From Apostichopus parvimensis (lineage: Eukaryota; Echinodermata; Holothuroidea; Aspidochirotida; Stichopodidae), in the NCBI GenBank assembly GCA_000934455.1, contig KN884769.1, positions 22,242 through 86,241 on the forward strand: a stretch of DNA of 64,000 bases, in the 5' to 3' direction. Both the position numbers and the translations under genes were made by a program. Positions 22,512 to 36,300 of this stretch are shown here, piece after piece (the stretch's first letter is position 1; each line of letters opens with the position of its first letter). The notes under the pieces were generated by a model. The model was not told where the DNA came from. It saw only the letters and a program-made list of their open reading frames with translations, and ran no database searches.

Positions 22512-23221
22512 TGGCTTATCAAAGCCGCAAGCTGACCGAAGTCAGTCTCTTAGATTCATATTTAACGTCCATGATTATGAATTGTCAATTGTCAACCACT
22601 CTGTAACTGGACGACATCTATTAATCTTAGAGTGACTCGAACATATAGTCAAAATATTTACAATTATTAATATTTCATGTGCGATCATAGGAAAACGCCA
22701 TTTTTGTGTTTAACAAGAGTCTTTGTATATCATTTAATGATGAGATTGAGCCCGAGACTTTGCAGAAGTAGCAGATTTAATTAATGACGGAGCGATTGCT
22801 ACATATAAAAGAACATAGGAAGTAGATAATAATAAGGTAAAATTCCGTCGATTGAATTGAAACACGAGACAAATAATGTGTCGGGTATGGTTAACATCCT
22901 TCCACATCTCCAAGATTCCCGTTCAGTCAATGAAAATATGATTGCCATTTAGAGTTCCAGTATGATCTACGTTTACATCATGTCTGGCCTTAGTTTTTAA
23001 TTCCTAGTATTAACGACCACATTCATGTTAATATCGATACCGTTGAGGTTGCTGTGGGCGCGTTTTGTTTGTGGTTTCGTGAGTATATTTGGACTTAGAC
23101 TTAGGCATGGGTATGTCCTGTGAGAAACGTTGGCTCTTGACTGGCTCCTTTTTCAGCTTCTTTGTCACTTTCTGACATTTATAATATTAAAATAAATATA
23201 TCTGTACACAACTTGGTTATG

Positions 23222-25809
23222 TTATAGGTGTGTGGGATCATGCAGTTGTACATCAAAGAACAATTTCTTTAACGCATCTGACAATGAACGAATGTTTTTG
23301 GCGGGTTTATCTCCGTTACCTGCACAGAAAAAATAAACAAATAAGTGTAAATCCCTCGGCGTTTTTGTAGCTCTGTACTTGCTAGTAGAATCGATATACC
23401 AACATCTTACGAATTCTTAAAGCATGACATTTGCCGTGATTACGCAAGTGAGTATAGAATTTGTTTTCAAGTATTGAATTCTCTCACTTAGACATCGAAA
23501 ATGTCGAACGTCTCGCTACTGATCTTTCGTGTGTTCCTTTTAAATGTTATAAGACACAGTGACTCGTTTGATTAACATATGGTTCATGGAAGTACGATTT
23601 AGAACTAATTAATGCAGTAAATAACGTTTTTGTTAATATGTCGTTTGCCGGCAGTTAATAACTGGATGTTTTAAGCTCTTCATTGTACTTTTAACAAACT
23701 AATTGCGAACGATATTATTATTATTATTATTATTACACCAGTACTTATAGAGCGCAATATCCCAAAGCTCAATGCGCTGAACAAACAAGTAAACTATACA
23801 ACAATTAACCATAGACTTCCTTGAAGTAATGCGTTTTCAACAAAGACTTAAAGGTAGAAACAGAACATGCATTCCGAATGTTTGACGGGAGTTTGTTCCA
23901 CAGTTCAGGAGCAGTGTGACTGAAGGCATGGTTTCCAATTCTCTTGCTGGAAGGGGAACTTTCCAAATACCAATGTAGTTAATAACTCACCTGTTCCATG
24001 TTTTGTACTATCATCACTGTAAGCCGTCTGCTCCTAAAACCAGAAAGATTTTATTTTTAAGATAAACGAATCAATGAGAAAATGTCAAAACTATGGATAT
24101 CGGTAATTTCACTAGTTATAGTATAGTTCAGTTTGATGTAAGTAAGGTATCATGTGAATATGTCACTTTAAACTATGTCATAGTTGTCAGGTATTCAGGT
24201 ATTTCATTGTTATCGAAAGTGACAATAATTTCCAAGTATGATATGTGAAACTTAATTTTACATGGGGTATATTTTGCTTCTCAGGCATTGGAATAAAGAA
24301 GAATATCCCCCTGCCCCCCTCCAAGAACTGAGAAAGATAGGAATTACAAATAATTATCAACTGTTTATTTTCTGCAAAAGCTAACATACCCAGTTGATAG
24401 TGTTGACGTTTCGATCCGGGCAGGATTCTTAAAACGAGCCTGGTCTAGGATCGAAAGTGGTCTTAATTTGTTTGCACCATGGTGATGTTTACACACAATA
24501 AAAAACATGTCAAATTTTCTATTCAGCATACTTACCTTTTCGAGTGGGGTTTCTCGCTTAACTTTCTGTTCCGCAAGAATGATCCTTTTCTTAAGATTAT
24601 GTACAAGCTATATTAAGATGGAACGTGATATGTAAGGCTGAGGTAGAAAGTTCAACAGTTTTTACATTCATCAATACATTCATATTTTAAGCAATACTTT
24701 TTTTGTTAATAAGGAGACGTTAATAATGGGGTAAGATAACTTCCTTTAAAAAGGCCCAATCCAAATACGCTATGCTCTCGGATATCTAGCTTGGCTTTAT
24801 AGGAAAAATGAAAAAAGAAGGAACATGTTACATGCTCGCTATTCCATTGTCTTGCGCTATGGAACGTTTCGTTCGTGAAATCTAAGCCAGTAGTTTGTGT
24901 TGATTTAAGTTACGTCAATATAAACCCTTTGGCATACACTAATAGCGCACTAATAAACATATAAGTTTGACAAAGTGCAATTGCAAGTCAATAAAATATG
25001 CAAGATAGAATCGTGACATGACTGTTTCTTTAAAAAGAAATGCTAATTGTTTCAAGTTCATTTTGTTAAGCATGAGAAGATGTCTACGTTTGAACATCAT
25101 TTTTGATAACTACTTGTTATTTTCGGTAACAAAATAGAGACCCGGAACGTTGAAAGAGTAAAGTTAATGTAACAATAAAGTTAACTGTTTGTTCTCACTG
25201 TGCTAGAGTATTGTGATGTGTGGACTTTGCGAAAGCTATAGAAAATAATTCTTACAAGAATCTCACCTTATTAAATTTCGTTTGATGCTGTCTTTTGCTT
25301 TCTTCATTACCTGCCTGATAAAACTAAAAGAAGACAAGTCATTATCACCAAATGTTAATATGTAACAACACGGCAGATGATAACGTATGGGAAATAGAAT
25401 TCCTGGATGGTACGAAGTAAACTTTACAACCAACCGTCGCAATTTCAAGATACAAACTACATTTGCGGATTGGCAACTAGTTTTAAAGTTAAGACATTCT
25501 AAACTTAAACTGTTTGTGTGACGTGAAGACGTGAACACGCACTTACCAATAGCAAACTTGATAATCTAAATCATATCTATAATAGTCTAACCGATAATTA
25601 GCCCGCGCCTAGGCACAATGCAGTTTATTTATCGCGTGTACTCCACGCACACGTTTACAAGTTATATATCAGTTAAAGTAAAGATTAGACTCGGACGCGA
25701 AGGTGAACTGCGTCACAAAACTGCGACTTTCCCAGTCCCAATTTGAACGCGCTATCATGGCGTTGCGCGTTAACGCCGTTCTAATCCTGTGTAGTAGTAG
25801 TAGTAGTAT

Positions 25810-25847
<38 letters not shown>

Positions 25848-28800
25848 AGTTGAGTCTCGTCTATCCGACATGCTCAGTGATTAACCTCCGCCACGTATCA
25901 CGATCATGCGCAAGGATTATTGCTTCCTCAAAATTGTTAATGTTAACGTCCATAAATTGCGACTTTATTTTTCCAAGCAAGGTAGTCACGGGCCTTCCTA
26001 CTGGCTTAGCAGTATGTCTCAATGCTTCTCTTAAAGCAACCTTTGCTGGGGCGTCCTCCTGGAGTCTTGCTACATGACCGAAAAATCTCAATCTTCTATG
26101 TGCGACTATGGATGACCAAGGTGTTTGGTTGGTTTAATTGTAGAGCTCATCGTTTGATAACTAATTGCTATTGGTCCATCTAATGTTGAGAATATTACGA
26201 AGTAGTCTCCTTTGAAAAGTGTCAACTTTGCGATCAAGATCCTTTGTTGTGCCCCACAGTTCGCAATTGTACCAAAAAAAATACTCCTTAATAAAGCCTC
26301 AAAAATCTTAAGCTTAATGTTTCGGCTTATGTTTTTGCTTTTGGAAATACTTAACAGTGTGTTGAAAGCACCGTTGGTTATACCAATTCTTCGGTTAGTA
26401 ACTTCTTCGGTCCCCAGCAAGCTTCCAACATATTTACACTTCTTCCAACTTTCATTTCCTTTTCTTGTTATTGAAAATTTCTCAATTTTTGTGCAATTGA
26501 TTTTCAGATTCCTTCCTGCCAGTTTGTCAGAAAAATCGTTTTTCGATATCCTGCAGTATATGCTGACCAGTTGATGCCCAATCCTGCGTGGCACGTATAT
26601 AATTTTGGAAATTTCAAAGCCCGTCATTTCAGCTACGTATTTAAACATAACTAGACCAGGCCAGGCAACATATTGAACTTTGTAGCGTAGTTGTATTAAT
26701 CATTTTTCCAGGGCTTACATAACAGTTGGGTTCAGAGTAGTACGGCTAAATATATTTCTGGCCTAAGAATAGGCTAGGTTTATGCTCCTCATTTTCACTA
26801 GGCCTGGTACTGGTATAAACTATACATTTAAACTTTAACCGAGTGACATTTGACCTCGCTTTCCATGGCAACCACATATTTTGATAATACATGACATCGA
26901 TTTTAACTCAATTTGACTACACACACTCACAGGGACACGTTTGACTTCCAGTCACTCTGTGGTACTCCGTCATGGGTGACCCCCTGACAGTAGTTACTCA
27001 AGAACATTAACCATAACCATGGCAACCGTTGCTATTGCAACTGACATAGCCGTATATGGCCCTACTGACAAAGGAACTACAATATATCTTAAAGCAACAT
27101 TGTGTCTCCATTTACGACATCATCACTGTTTGCCTCAAGTTCATTTTTAATACAAAACATTCAACTGTCAACTATTAGTGAAGTTATACTAAAAATTCTT
27201 CGAAGCAAAACTCACAATGTGCCACTCATTTATGATATCACGCAGGGTCTCCATATTCTGCTTCAAACGACCACTTAATGATGCTACATCTTCACGTGAA
27301 AGCCTTAACTTCTGTTAGGAAAAAATAACAAGGTTAAGATTAAGGCACAACCGCTAATGTATAAAATGTATTACATGTAAATTAAGTATGCATGTGCACT
27401 TTGACAGTATGAATTGCAAGCTTATTTTAAATGGCTATACGTTAGTAGAGGCTTCTTTTGAAATATACCTTCGTCTCACACATGTGTATGTAATATCCTC
27501 GTAATAGAGTGCTTCACCCCCAACAACACAAACATAAAAACATTAATATTACATGATTCTCTAGCTGTTAACTTTGTAGAGCTGGTTCGTTTGTTCGTAT
27601 TGGCTTTGAAAACAAAATACATCAAACAATAACACTACTGGATAGATCATTACAGATTAGATATCCATACAACTCTTCGTTCAGCTAATTGTAGGAACGA
27701 GTTTCTCTTTCAGACTGCCAAGGTTGTTCTGCTGGATTGTCAGCTTTGAATAATTATAATTATTGGATTCCAAAGTACTGAGATTCGATATGATGTACGC
27801 ATAACGTTTGGCATAGATTGTGCTGATAAAAATAGGTTCCATTATGACGCACAAAGGTCTTTGTTATGAAAATATCACAGAAAACACTGATTTCGATACT
27901 GAATGATTTCATGAATTTAACTTACGACGTGAGTACGCTTACCGTTTCAAAAAAATGGTCCACACCCTGAAAAAGTCAAATGAGAGGGAAAAAGAAGAAT
28001 AAAAAGGTGTGAGGGTAAAACGAATAATTAACCTTCGCAGCCTATTCAAAGTCGATTGTGGTGCACCAAGAGAAACGAATTGCAGTAATCAAGACGCGAG
28101 GTTACTAGGCCATTTAAGAGTGATATGTTTGCATCGTCTGATGTGACCGATATTTCGAAGACTCGCGTATCTAGACCTACAAATATAATCAGCTGGGATA
28201 TGGCATTTTTTTGTGCTTTGAAGAGTTCCCGATATAAGTTACTGGCTTTATTGTTGCACCACACTCCATACAAGAAAAACGTATATATATTTTCTTTGTC
28301 TATTTGTAGAAGATTATGTTGTCAACTGATAATTCAGTTCAACTCATTCTACAGTAATGTTAATTTGTGTGTCAAGAATGTCTACAATAATAACAATAAA
28401 CACTACATATTTGAGCTAAGATGAAGCAGTATGGTCATCTTCATAAGGAACTCCCAATTTACCTTATCCTTCATCTCCTGTATAAGAGTCTGAAAGAACA
28501 AAGACATACCGTGAATTGGATGAAGACGAGTATTATACAAAGCACACACACCTCCACGCGCGCCAAAAGCAATGTCAAGAGGCAACGAATACAAATGCTG
28601 GACTGTTATTTTTGGTTTGTAACTTGGCACATCGTGGTCATTAAACTTCTCTCACCACGGCTTCACTACAGTCATGATGAATGCTGTACCGGTGGTGACG
28701 GGATAAGGAATGAGTTCAACAAGTATCATTAGCCTCTGAAAACTCATTGAAAGAGATGACTTGATATAAGCCGGTGTTCATCCATAATCATGACATGATT

Positions 28801-30376
28801 TTTTTTTACATGAGCTGCATTGTACAACATTTATCTTCCGTTAAACAGTTATCTCATCCAGCGCGGTCAAATAACAAAAGTAACCTTCCACAAAAATTGT
28901 ATACATAGATGAAAGGAAAATCGTATGTAGAATTTGTTCTTTGTATGTTTCAAATGGCTGGAACAGTTCCAGTTTTGAAATATCAAGCAAAAAGAAAAAA
29001 CTAATTTGTCTTTCAATTATAAATACTTTCTTCGATTAAGAAGATTCTTGTTAAAGTTTCGTATGTTACATATCTTCTGCGAGGGACATGTATCTAACAG
29101 CCTATGGCAGAAGTACTCGAACCCTCTTGGTTTGTTTCGTAAATTAAAGCTGATACAGGTTCCCTGTGATAAATGTGTACAAATATGTTCCACTGCTGAT
29201 ATTGTAACCACACTTCCTTTCTACACAGCCGCTGCATTACCGTAAATGATGTGTCGCACTCAATATTTAAACTCAATAACTAAGGCTTCACTATAACATT
29301 GCCCATAACCGATACAAATTGTTTATATAAATAAATATCTATCAACGGTCAACAAAGGTCAAATCACAATCAATTCCTCAAACATACATCCGTATCGCCA
29401 TACGTGATTATGTGAGGAGACAAAGGTCATATGGACATAAATTTGGCAAACTTGTAATTTTGGCAGTAGTAATCTTTAGAGGAGATAAACAACCATTGGC
29501 ATTGGTCTATACGTGACAGAAATGTTTGTCAAAATGATATCCTACAAGTACGAAAATCTATTTTCTTTTTGTAACTTGATGCAGTATCAAGTTTTAACTT
29601 TTCTTTAGACATAAGACTGAACTCTTTAACAACCCTACAACAGATATCAACGCGCCACGCGTGCATTATTTTGTTATTGTTTGCTTTTAAAATACTTGTT
29701 CCTTTTTTTTTAATTGCTGCACTGCTACCGTCCACGTTGAATGGAAGGATATACGATGACAAGAACGTTTTTATCACCCAAAGTTGCACTGTGACATCAT
29801 ACATTGCAAAGCATAGCTTGTTAGCACGGCTTTTAAATGAAGGTATAATACAAAACCACATCATGGTCTTTTTTGGTTCCTCGATGTATCGTTTCTACTA
29901 TATAGGCAGTACAGACTCTGTTGTTGAAACGATTTCGGCATCTTGTTCTATATAAAGTCTGTCACAGTTTGTGACTGGAATAATAATTTTAAACGTTCTT
30001 TCCTCGTTTCTTGTTTGGTAAGTCGTACCTTCTCATGACTCAGCCGATCCTGAAACGATATCAATTATATAGAGTATACTTAGCAATATATGTCAATTAG
30101 AGCGAAAATATATGTTTTAAAATATTTGTACACACACATTGAAAAAAACCAAACCCGATAAAAAACATATATAAATTTAGGTTGTGTGGAATGCTTATAG
30201 TCGGGATAAAAAAGGCGCCCTCAGTAAATTGTTAACGGCATCACAATGCAAACGTTCACTTCACAAGTTGAGACTGAATGTCATTGCAAAATCATTTAGT
30301 TTCGAGAACATATAGAGAACATACAGTTAGAGTTCCCTACGATTAAGATTACCTTGACATCAAGTCCCATCCATTC
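23222..30376 (-). CDS. Gene B C-terminal helical tail, micro-exons
   Basis: Nine exons, of which seven are phase 0-0 with lengths 24, 21, 27, 24, 96, 48 and 72 nt (all multiples of three), then 43 and 98 nt. Encoded pieces include EWMGLDVK, DRLSHEK, TLIQEMKDK, GVDHFFET, LRLSREDVASLSGRLKQN, LVHNLKKRIILAEQKVK. Together they form a highly charged, leucine-spaced sequence, probably coiled coil. The last exon (KNIRSLSDALKKLFFDVQL, stop at 23222) is also helical. Because each small exon can be skipped without a frame change, the tail could vary in length. Each tiny exon rests only on its borders and phase. Confidence 0.6.
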
Positions 30377-33300
30377 CTAATAAAAGAAAATGGAAAAGAA
30401 ATCAAAACAAACTTATATTGTGTCAATAAGTGGTGGGTTATGAAATTGGTTACATTTGTGGCGCCGCGCGGAGGTAATTTACATGCAAAATGACGTGAGG
30501 TTTCATGTATTGGCATATTGATTCACCCTGAGCTCATGTCAAGTATTATGCATCAATGGATCGTACTTTTCCCAATGATCGGAAGGCATTGACTTCCAGG
30601 GCATCACCAATGAGTTGGCAAAAATCAATCCAGTAAAAAATTAATCTGAAGGATATGTCTTCAGTAATAATGGAATAGGGCCCCAAACAATGTATGACCT
30701 ATGTCACAGCTTGTCTTCATCCAGGCCTGGTGTGAAAAAGCTCGAGTTTCCTACCCGAATATCCATTCGTAAAGAAACTCAACAACTTAGATGAGAGAAA
30801 CAGCTAAATATCCTTATATGGTATGTTCATAGATCCATTCACTACCATATCGAAATGTAAACACCTTTAAAGATTTTTACTAAGCATTAGTGGACGTTAA
30901 ATAATTGCGTTATTAATTGAATTTGCATATTTATGTGGTTTACTAAAATGTTAATACAATAACTGCAATTCATGGAGTTGCAAATCTCATCCCAAAATTG
31001 AGGTATGCAGACACAAATAAACAATTATTCAACTTTGCAGTTTCTACAGTACTTGATTATAGGTATATCACATTCAGCTATATAATCGTCTGGCATTCAT
31101 ATTGAAGCCAAAAGGAACTAACTTTATATTTCTAGAAGTTTTGTTAAGCAATCGGCATTGCATACCACAATATCTTTGACTTAAAACTGGAAATAATTTA
31201 ACCGCAAATTTGAGGTTATTTTGGTACGTGCACAAGTTTGTATTCCTTTGTTCACGTTACCGTTGGTATTTTACATTAATACATACATTGTAGATATTGT
31301 AATCTGTGATAAGCTACTTGCGTATGAAGTATTAAGCCACGTTGTTATTTTGGCATGCGTGTAACTGCAACAAAGCTGTTTTTGGTTATTTGACCTGTGA
31401 CCTCTGCCCTTGACCCTGTGGCAGCATTACTCACGCAGGCACTTCAACATATTCCCAAGCACATACCCCCCCCCCCAAAAAAAAAGAAGTTCATCGGCCT
31501 TATGGTCAATGAGTTGTTTGAAAAACGCTTTTTACGCACACATTCGCATTAATTATTGCACTATATAGATGTATAATCTGTCATAACGTACTTGTGTTTG
31601 AAGTATTAATCCATATTGTTGTTTGTTGCGTGTAATGATGAAAAAGAATGAAAAATTTTCTGGTTATTTGCGAGTCAGTCCTGACCTTTATCCCGATTAC
31701 GTCATTAGTCACTCAGGCACAGTAACCCATGACCAAGCACCTACCCATAAAATGTGAAGTTCATCGGCCTTGCGGTCAAGTAGTATTTCTGCATGTAAAA
31801 CATTTTTTTTCGCACAAATATTGCCAAGTTTGACCTGTGACCTGCTTTGGTCACGTGATCTTTGGCGTTTAACATTAAATAATGAGTTGTACACTAGCAG
31901 AGTCTGATATCCCACATGGGTAGAGGAATTTAGCCATGTGTCACTTTCGTACGCTCATAATTGCCAAAATCATCCCTAGTACACTACATGTGGGGATGAT
32001 ATAACTACTTACCTTCTGACAGCGGTAACGTTTCTGTTAATAATTCCAAAAGAAAAGAGTTTCGATAACTTTAAGTATGGTAAAGATAATTTAGCAATTG
32101 TTTCGACGTGTAAAACTACCCAAATATAAGTACATTAGCACTACGACGTTCCATATGATTACTACATGGCAGGGAGTTCCCTAAGTGGGTATTAATGTAA
32201 TTTACCTCTGCTACTTTAAGTATATAGTACACTATGTATCCTTATGAGAAATTTAACAGAATAATACATGTCATGATACTGGAGACCGGTTATTCTATAA
32301 GATCTGATACTAAAATTAACCCTGTAAAGTATCTATTTTATACAGAATTGGACGTGATAAACATTCTTTTCGAAACATGTGACACATAGAACATATTTAC
32401 CAAAATTGGTATTTTATATGAAAGGAAAGCATTCACTGACAATAAAACATACTGTTAACACGTTTTCAAGTTTCAAGAAGAAACAATTCTAGAGTGAAAG
32501 GGACGAATTGTAATTCCACCCATTTATTTCGTGTGTTAGATTTACCAGATAATGATTATGATGGTATTCATAGGTTAGTCATAACTTCCTTTGTTGTTGG
32601 TATGTATACATTAAGTATCACAAAAGTCACATTTGACACAGCAAAATGCGTATTACAAGCAGCGTGACCATAAAAAAAAGCAAAAAAGCATAAAAAAAGC
32701 GCATTCCACTGCAATGGACAACCAAGCACTGCCCAATAACCCAAAACAGCCAGTCTATAAATACACTAATGGCTTATGGAATCAACCTAATTAGACCTAT
32801 AAAAATGTGATCTCACCTGAAATGAAAATTTATGAAAGTGGTTTATCATTTTAAATCAATACAGGTGCGAGCATATAACCAATAACATGATGTAAATACT
32901 GTATTATAACTCCACAAGAAACACCGTAAACTGAATACTAGAGTGTCTGTTACATAAGAAAAGTTTTTGACGAGTATAGAACTTAAGATAAAGGTATCCA
33001 TAATGAGTTCAATAGATAATTTCCTCGTCACGGTTTTCGTCCTGAGTATTTTTTTACAATGTTTATTTTGAGTAAGTAACATGTAAGTCAATGTGTATTA
33101 GGTTAATCATCAGCTACATGACTTCATAAAGATAAAGTAACGATACAACAACGAAAGGTAAACAAGTATGCTGAAAATTACGAAACTTACAATAGCAGTT
33201 GTCTCTGAACAGTTCTGTGAGAAACAGAAAGAATGAATTACAAAATTTAGTAATCTTAATTTGATCGTCTATTGTACTCGTTTTAAATTAACCATTTTCA

Positions 33301-36300
33301 TGGTTTATGGCATTTTCGTTATTGTTTCTAAATGATATTCAATTGTGACACAGAGGACACTGGAGGTTGATATTATATTTTAAGGGCAAATGGTAATATT
33401 ATTGCAGTTCATTTGAGAGTTTGCACGAATAAGTTTGTCTCCAATCACCAGTCTGTTATAACAATTAAACACTAAAGAGTAATATATATTTTCATGACGT
33501 AGAATTGATAAGTCCAGCTCGTCTATCGTCTTGTTACTTTTAAAGAAGAAAATGGCATCTATTCAAGACACTAAGCAAGAATGTCTTACCAGCCAGCATT
33601 TAAAAACTTCTGACGGATAGCTTATCATCTCCACTTCGTCCTCTTCATAAGTGATCCAGTTTACTATAAATGACATGTAAAGTAAATATTAGTGTTATGA
33701 GAATATAAGCGACTTTCATAGTGTTATTTGAGTTTACTGACAAATATTATTACCTGATATTTTTTCATCCTTCCTCTTTTGTAGAGAGACAAAAACGCCA
33801 TCAGTGGTGTCTCTTGGTTTTATCGTGCTGTATACCCTACAGAAAGGAAGAAGAAAGCATAATACATTCATGATCGGTGACATGTCAAGGATGTTATTAA
33901 TTGAAACCATAGCAGTTATATGACATCAAACTGTGAGTATTGGAATATCAATAGAACGTACAGTAAAAGATTTAATTTTATCTTTATTTAAGCATGATTG
34001 TTGAAATATAAAACCATTAAACTTACAAAACTTCTTTTATGTGTTGGTGGTGCTCGATTAAATTAAGTATATTCGTTTCTTTAACTTTTTCCTCAAAGTC
34101 AACTAGAATGAAAGTTGTCAGGTTGTCAGGAACTGCAATAATGTCACTGCAACCATCTAGTACAATATGACGCTCAGAAACACTTTTTACTCCGTTGGAA
34201 AATGAAAAGGTGTTGATTGGTACCTGAAGAAATAAAAACATCAGGTAGAAATCAATGTGATTCTTTCCGAAGAGTCTTAAGATGATAAGCCCTCAACGAC
34301 ATTTCTTGAAATCGCATCCTTGGAGTAGCCAGAGGATCGAGGGTGGGGCAGAAGGGAACATTTTCGTGGACGATATGGGGACACAAAAAAAAAGTGCAAA
34401 AGAAACTTAAACAGCTATGATATATGATACTTGATATATGATATGATATTTTGATATATGATACTGGATAGGCCACTTGTTTTTACTGAACGTCGTGATC
34501 TTCTCATCAGAGTAAATTTGAGTCAGAAGTTGACACTTCCGTACGTCGTATGGTACTGACGTCACGGACGTCTGAAACGTTGTCCCTTTTCCTAAAATTT
34601 GATTTCGTCAAAGGGGGTAGATTCTACATGGTTTCGTAAAATGTCATTTTAATACAAGAGTTAATTAGACTTAAATTTCTTGACCAGGGATAGCATAATT
34701 TAACACCTCAGCCACCGCACCAACACAAAATTTCATTTAAGTAGAGGGGCACTCCTTCCCAGAACGAACGTCAGCATTTATTGTGCCCACCCACTAAAAT
34801 TATAATTCGTATAACAGGAGGACGAGACTATACGGTGTCAGGAACAGTCATATATCAATACATGTTAATTATCAGATAATCAGACCGTCCGGTGTTATTT
34901 TGTGCAACAGTTACATAGAAAACATATGCATTACAAATGTGAAGTCGTGTGCAAGTCAAAAACGAGTTCATCTACTTAGTTCATGGGTGAAATCTCTGTT
35001 GACGTTTATTTGGTATAAATTTGCATCTCTTAATAGAAAATGTTGTAAAAGGGGACAGTGTGGCAATGGCGTCAGCCTGCATGTTAAGTAACACTACACT
35101 TGATTAGAAAGGCTTAACGTGCGTAACTATATCATAATAAGGATAATATGCTCAACAGCGAGTACTTTTAGCAAATAAAGAATTACCTTTGACTTGGAGC
35201 AAATGTTTATTAGAGAAATTTTAGCCTCTCTCAAATCGATTGAGTCTTTTTCTTTAAAATGGAATATGTGGTCTAGTTGACACAACTGTTGCAACAAATT
35301 ATTGTCGTGGTTATCAAGGTTGGATGCCTTGAAGCACTGGACGACGCAGTCAGTAACCGGATACGGATATCTTTCATTTTTTTGAATATTAAAAAGATAC
35401 ATGATGATCGTTTCAAAAATCTCCCGACGTTCACACAAATCACATGTATAGACGAACAGTTCTAAGTTGCTTTCAGCGTCAATACGTGTGAGTAGCTTTT
35501 CGGTGTCATCAACTGTGGCATGAAATGCTAGGTAATGAGCTGTGCAAATATACATGTAAAAGTCGTGGGAGAACTGCAGCAATTCGGTGTATTCGGTGGA
35601 TTCGCGAACATCTGTGAGAACACCTTTCTCAAGAAATTTTACGATATCTCGCAGGATATCTTCATCCCGTTCAATGTTTCTCCAAGAGCCTGTCTCTGAC
35701 GCCGTTAAATTCACAACAATCTTAGAAATGCAATTGTTTTTTTTTCCGTGTTCACATAAAATGTCCATACCTGTTTTATCCTTAGAAACGGAGTCAATTA
35801 AAAAATGTAAAAGCTTGGCATTTTGTGTTAACCTCACACTGTTACTGTCTACTTGAAAGCGAGATGCAATCATAAATAAGAATAACGGTGTGCTACATAG
35901 GTTTCCTATGAAGTCATTGCTTTGCATGATCTCTTTCAGCTCTATCGCTTTTCGTTGACCCTTTTCTGAATCGGAGAAGAAATCTGTCAAATATTGATCA
36001 ACTTGCCCTGGAGAAAATTTTTTCATTGTTAGTGTGATTATGCTTTTACTTACGTTATCATATTGCATTGGCTTAGACAGAACAATAAATTTCATGTTAG
36101 TCATTTTACGTTTCCCCAAAAGGTCGTGTAGTTCAGCTTGTTGGTTTTTGATATCTGAATATTGATCAAAGTCGTCTAAGATCACCAGTATTCTTTTCTC
36201 CTTATGAAAAATATCCTCAATAGTTTTTTCATCTAATTCAGTATCCCAAGGAAGCAATCTGTCTTTAACTGCTGACGTAAAGCTTTTGTTCTTCACGTCC

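Noticed and set aside
31996-32035. A 3-nt exon (AG|AAG|GTAAGT) in the long gene B intron
   Set aside because: The borders are good and phase allows it, but a 3-nt exon cannot be supported without RNA evidence.
33191-33204. 14-nt micro-exon candidate in gene B (acceptor GTTCAG, donor GTAAGT)
   Set aside because: It would leave phase 2, while the next supported exon (30376) needs phase 0; including it puts stops into later exons.
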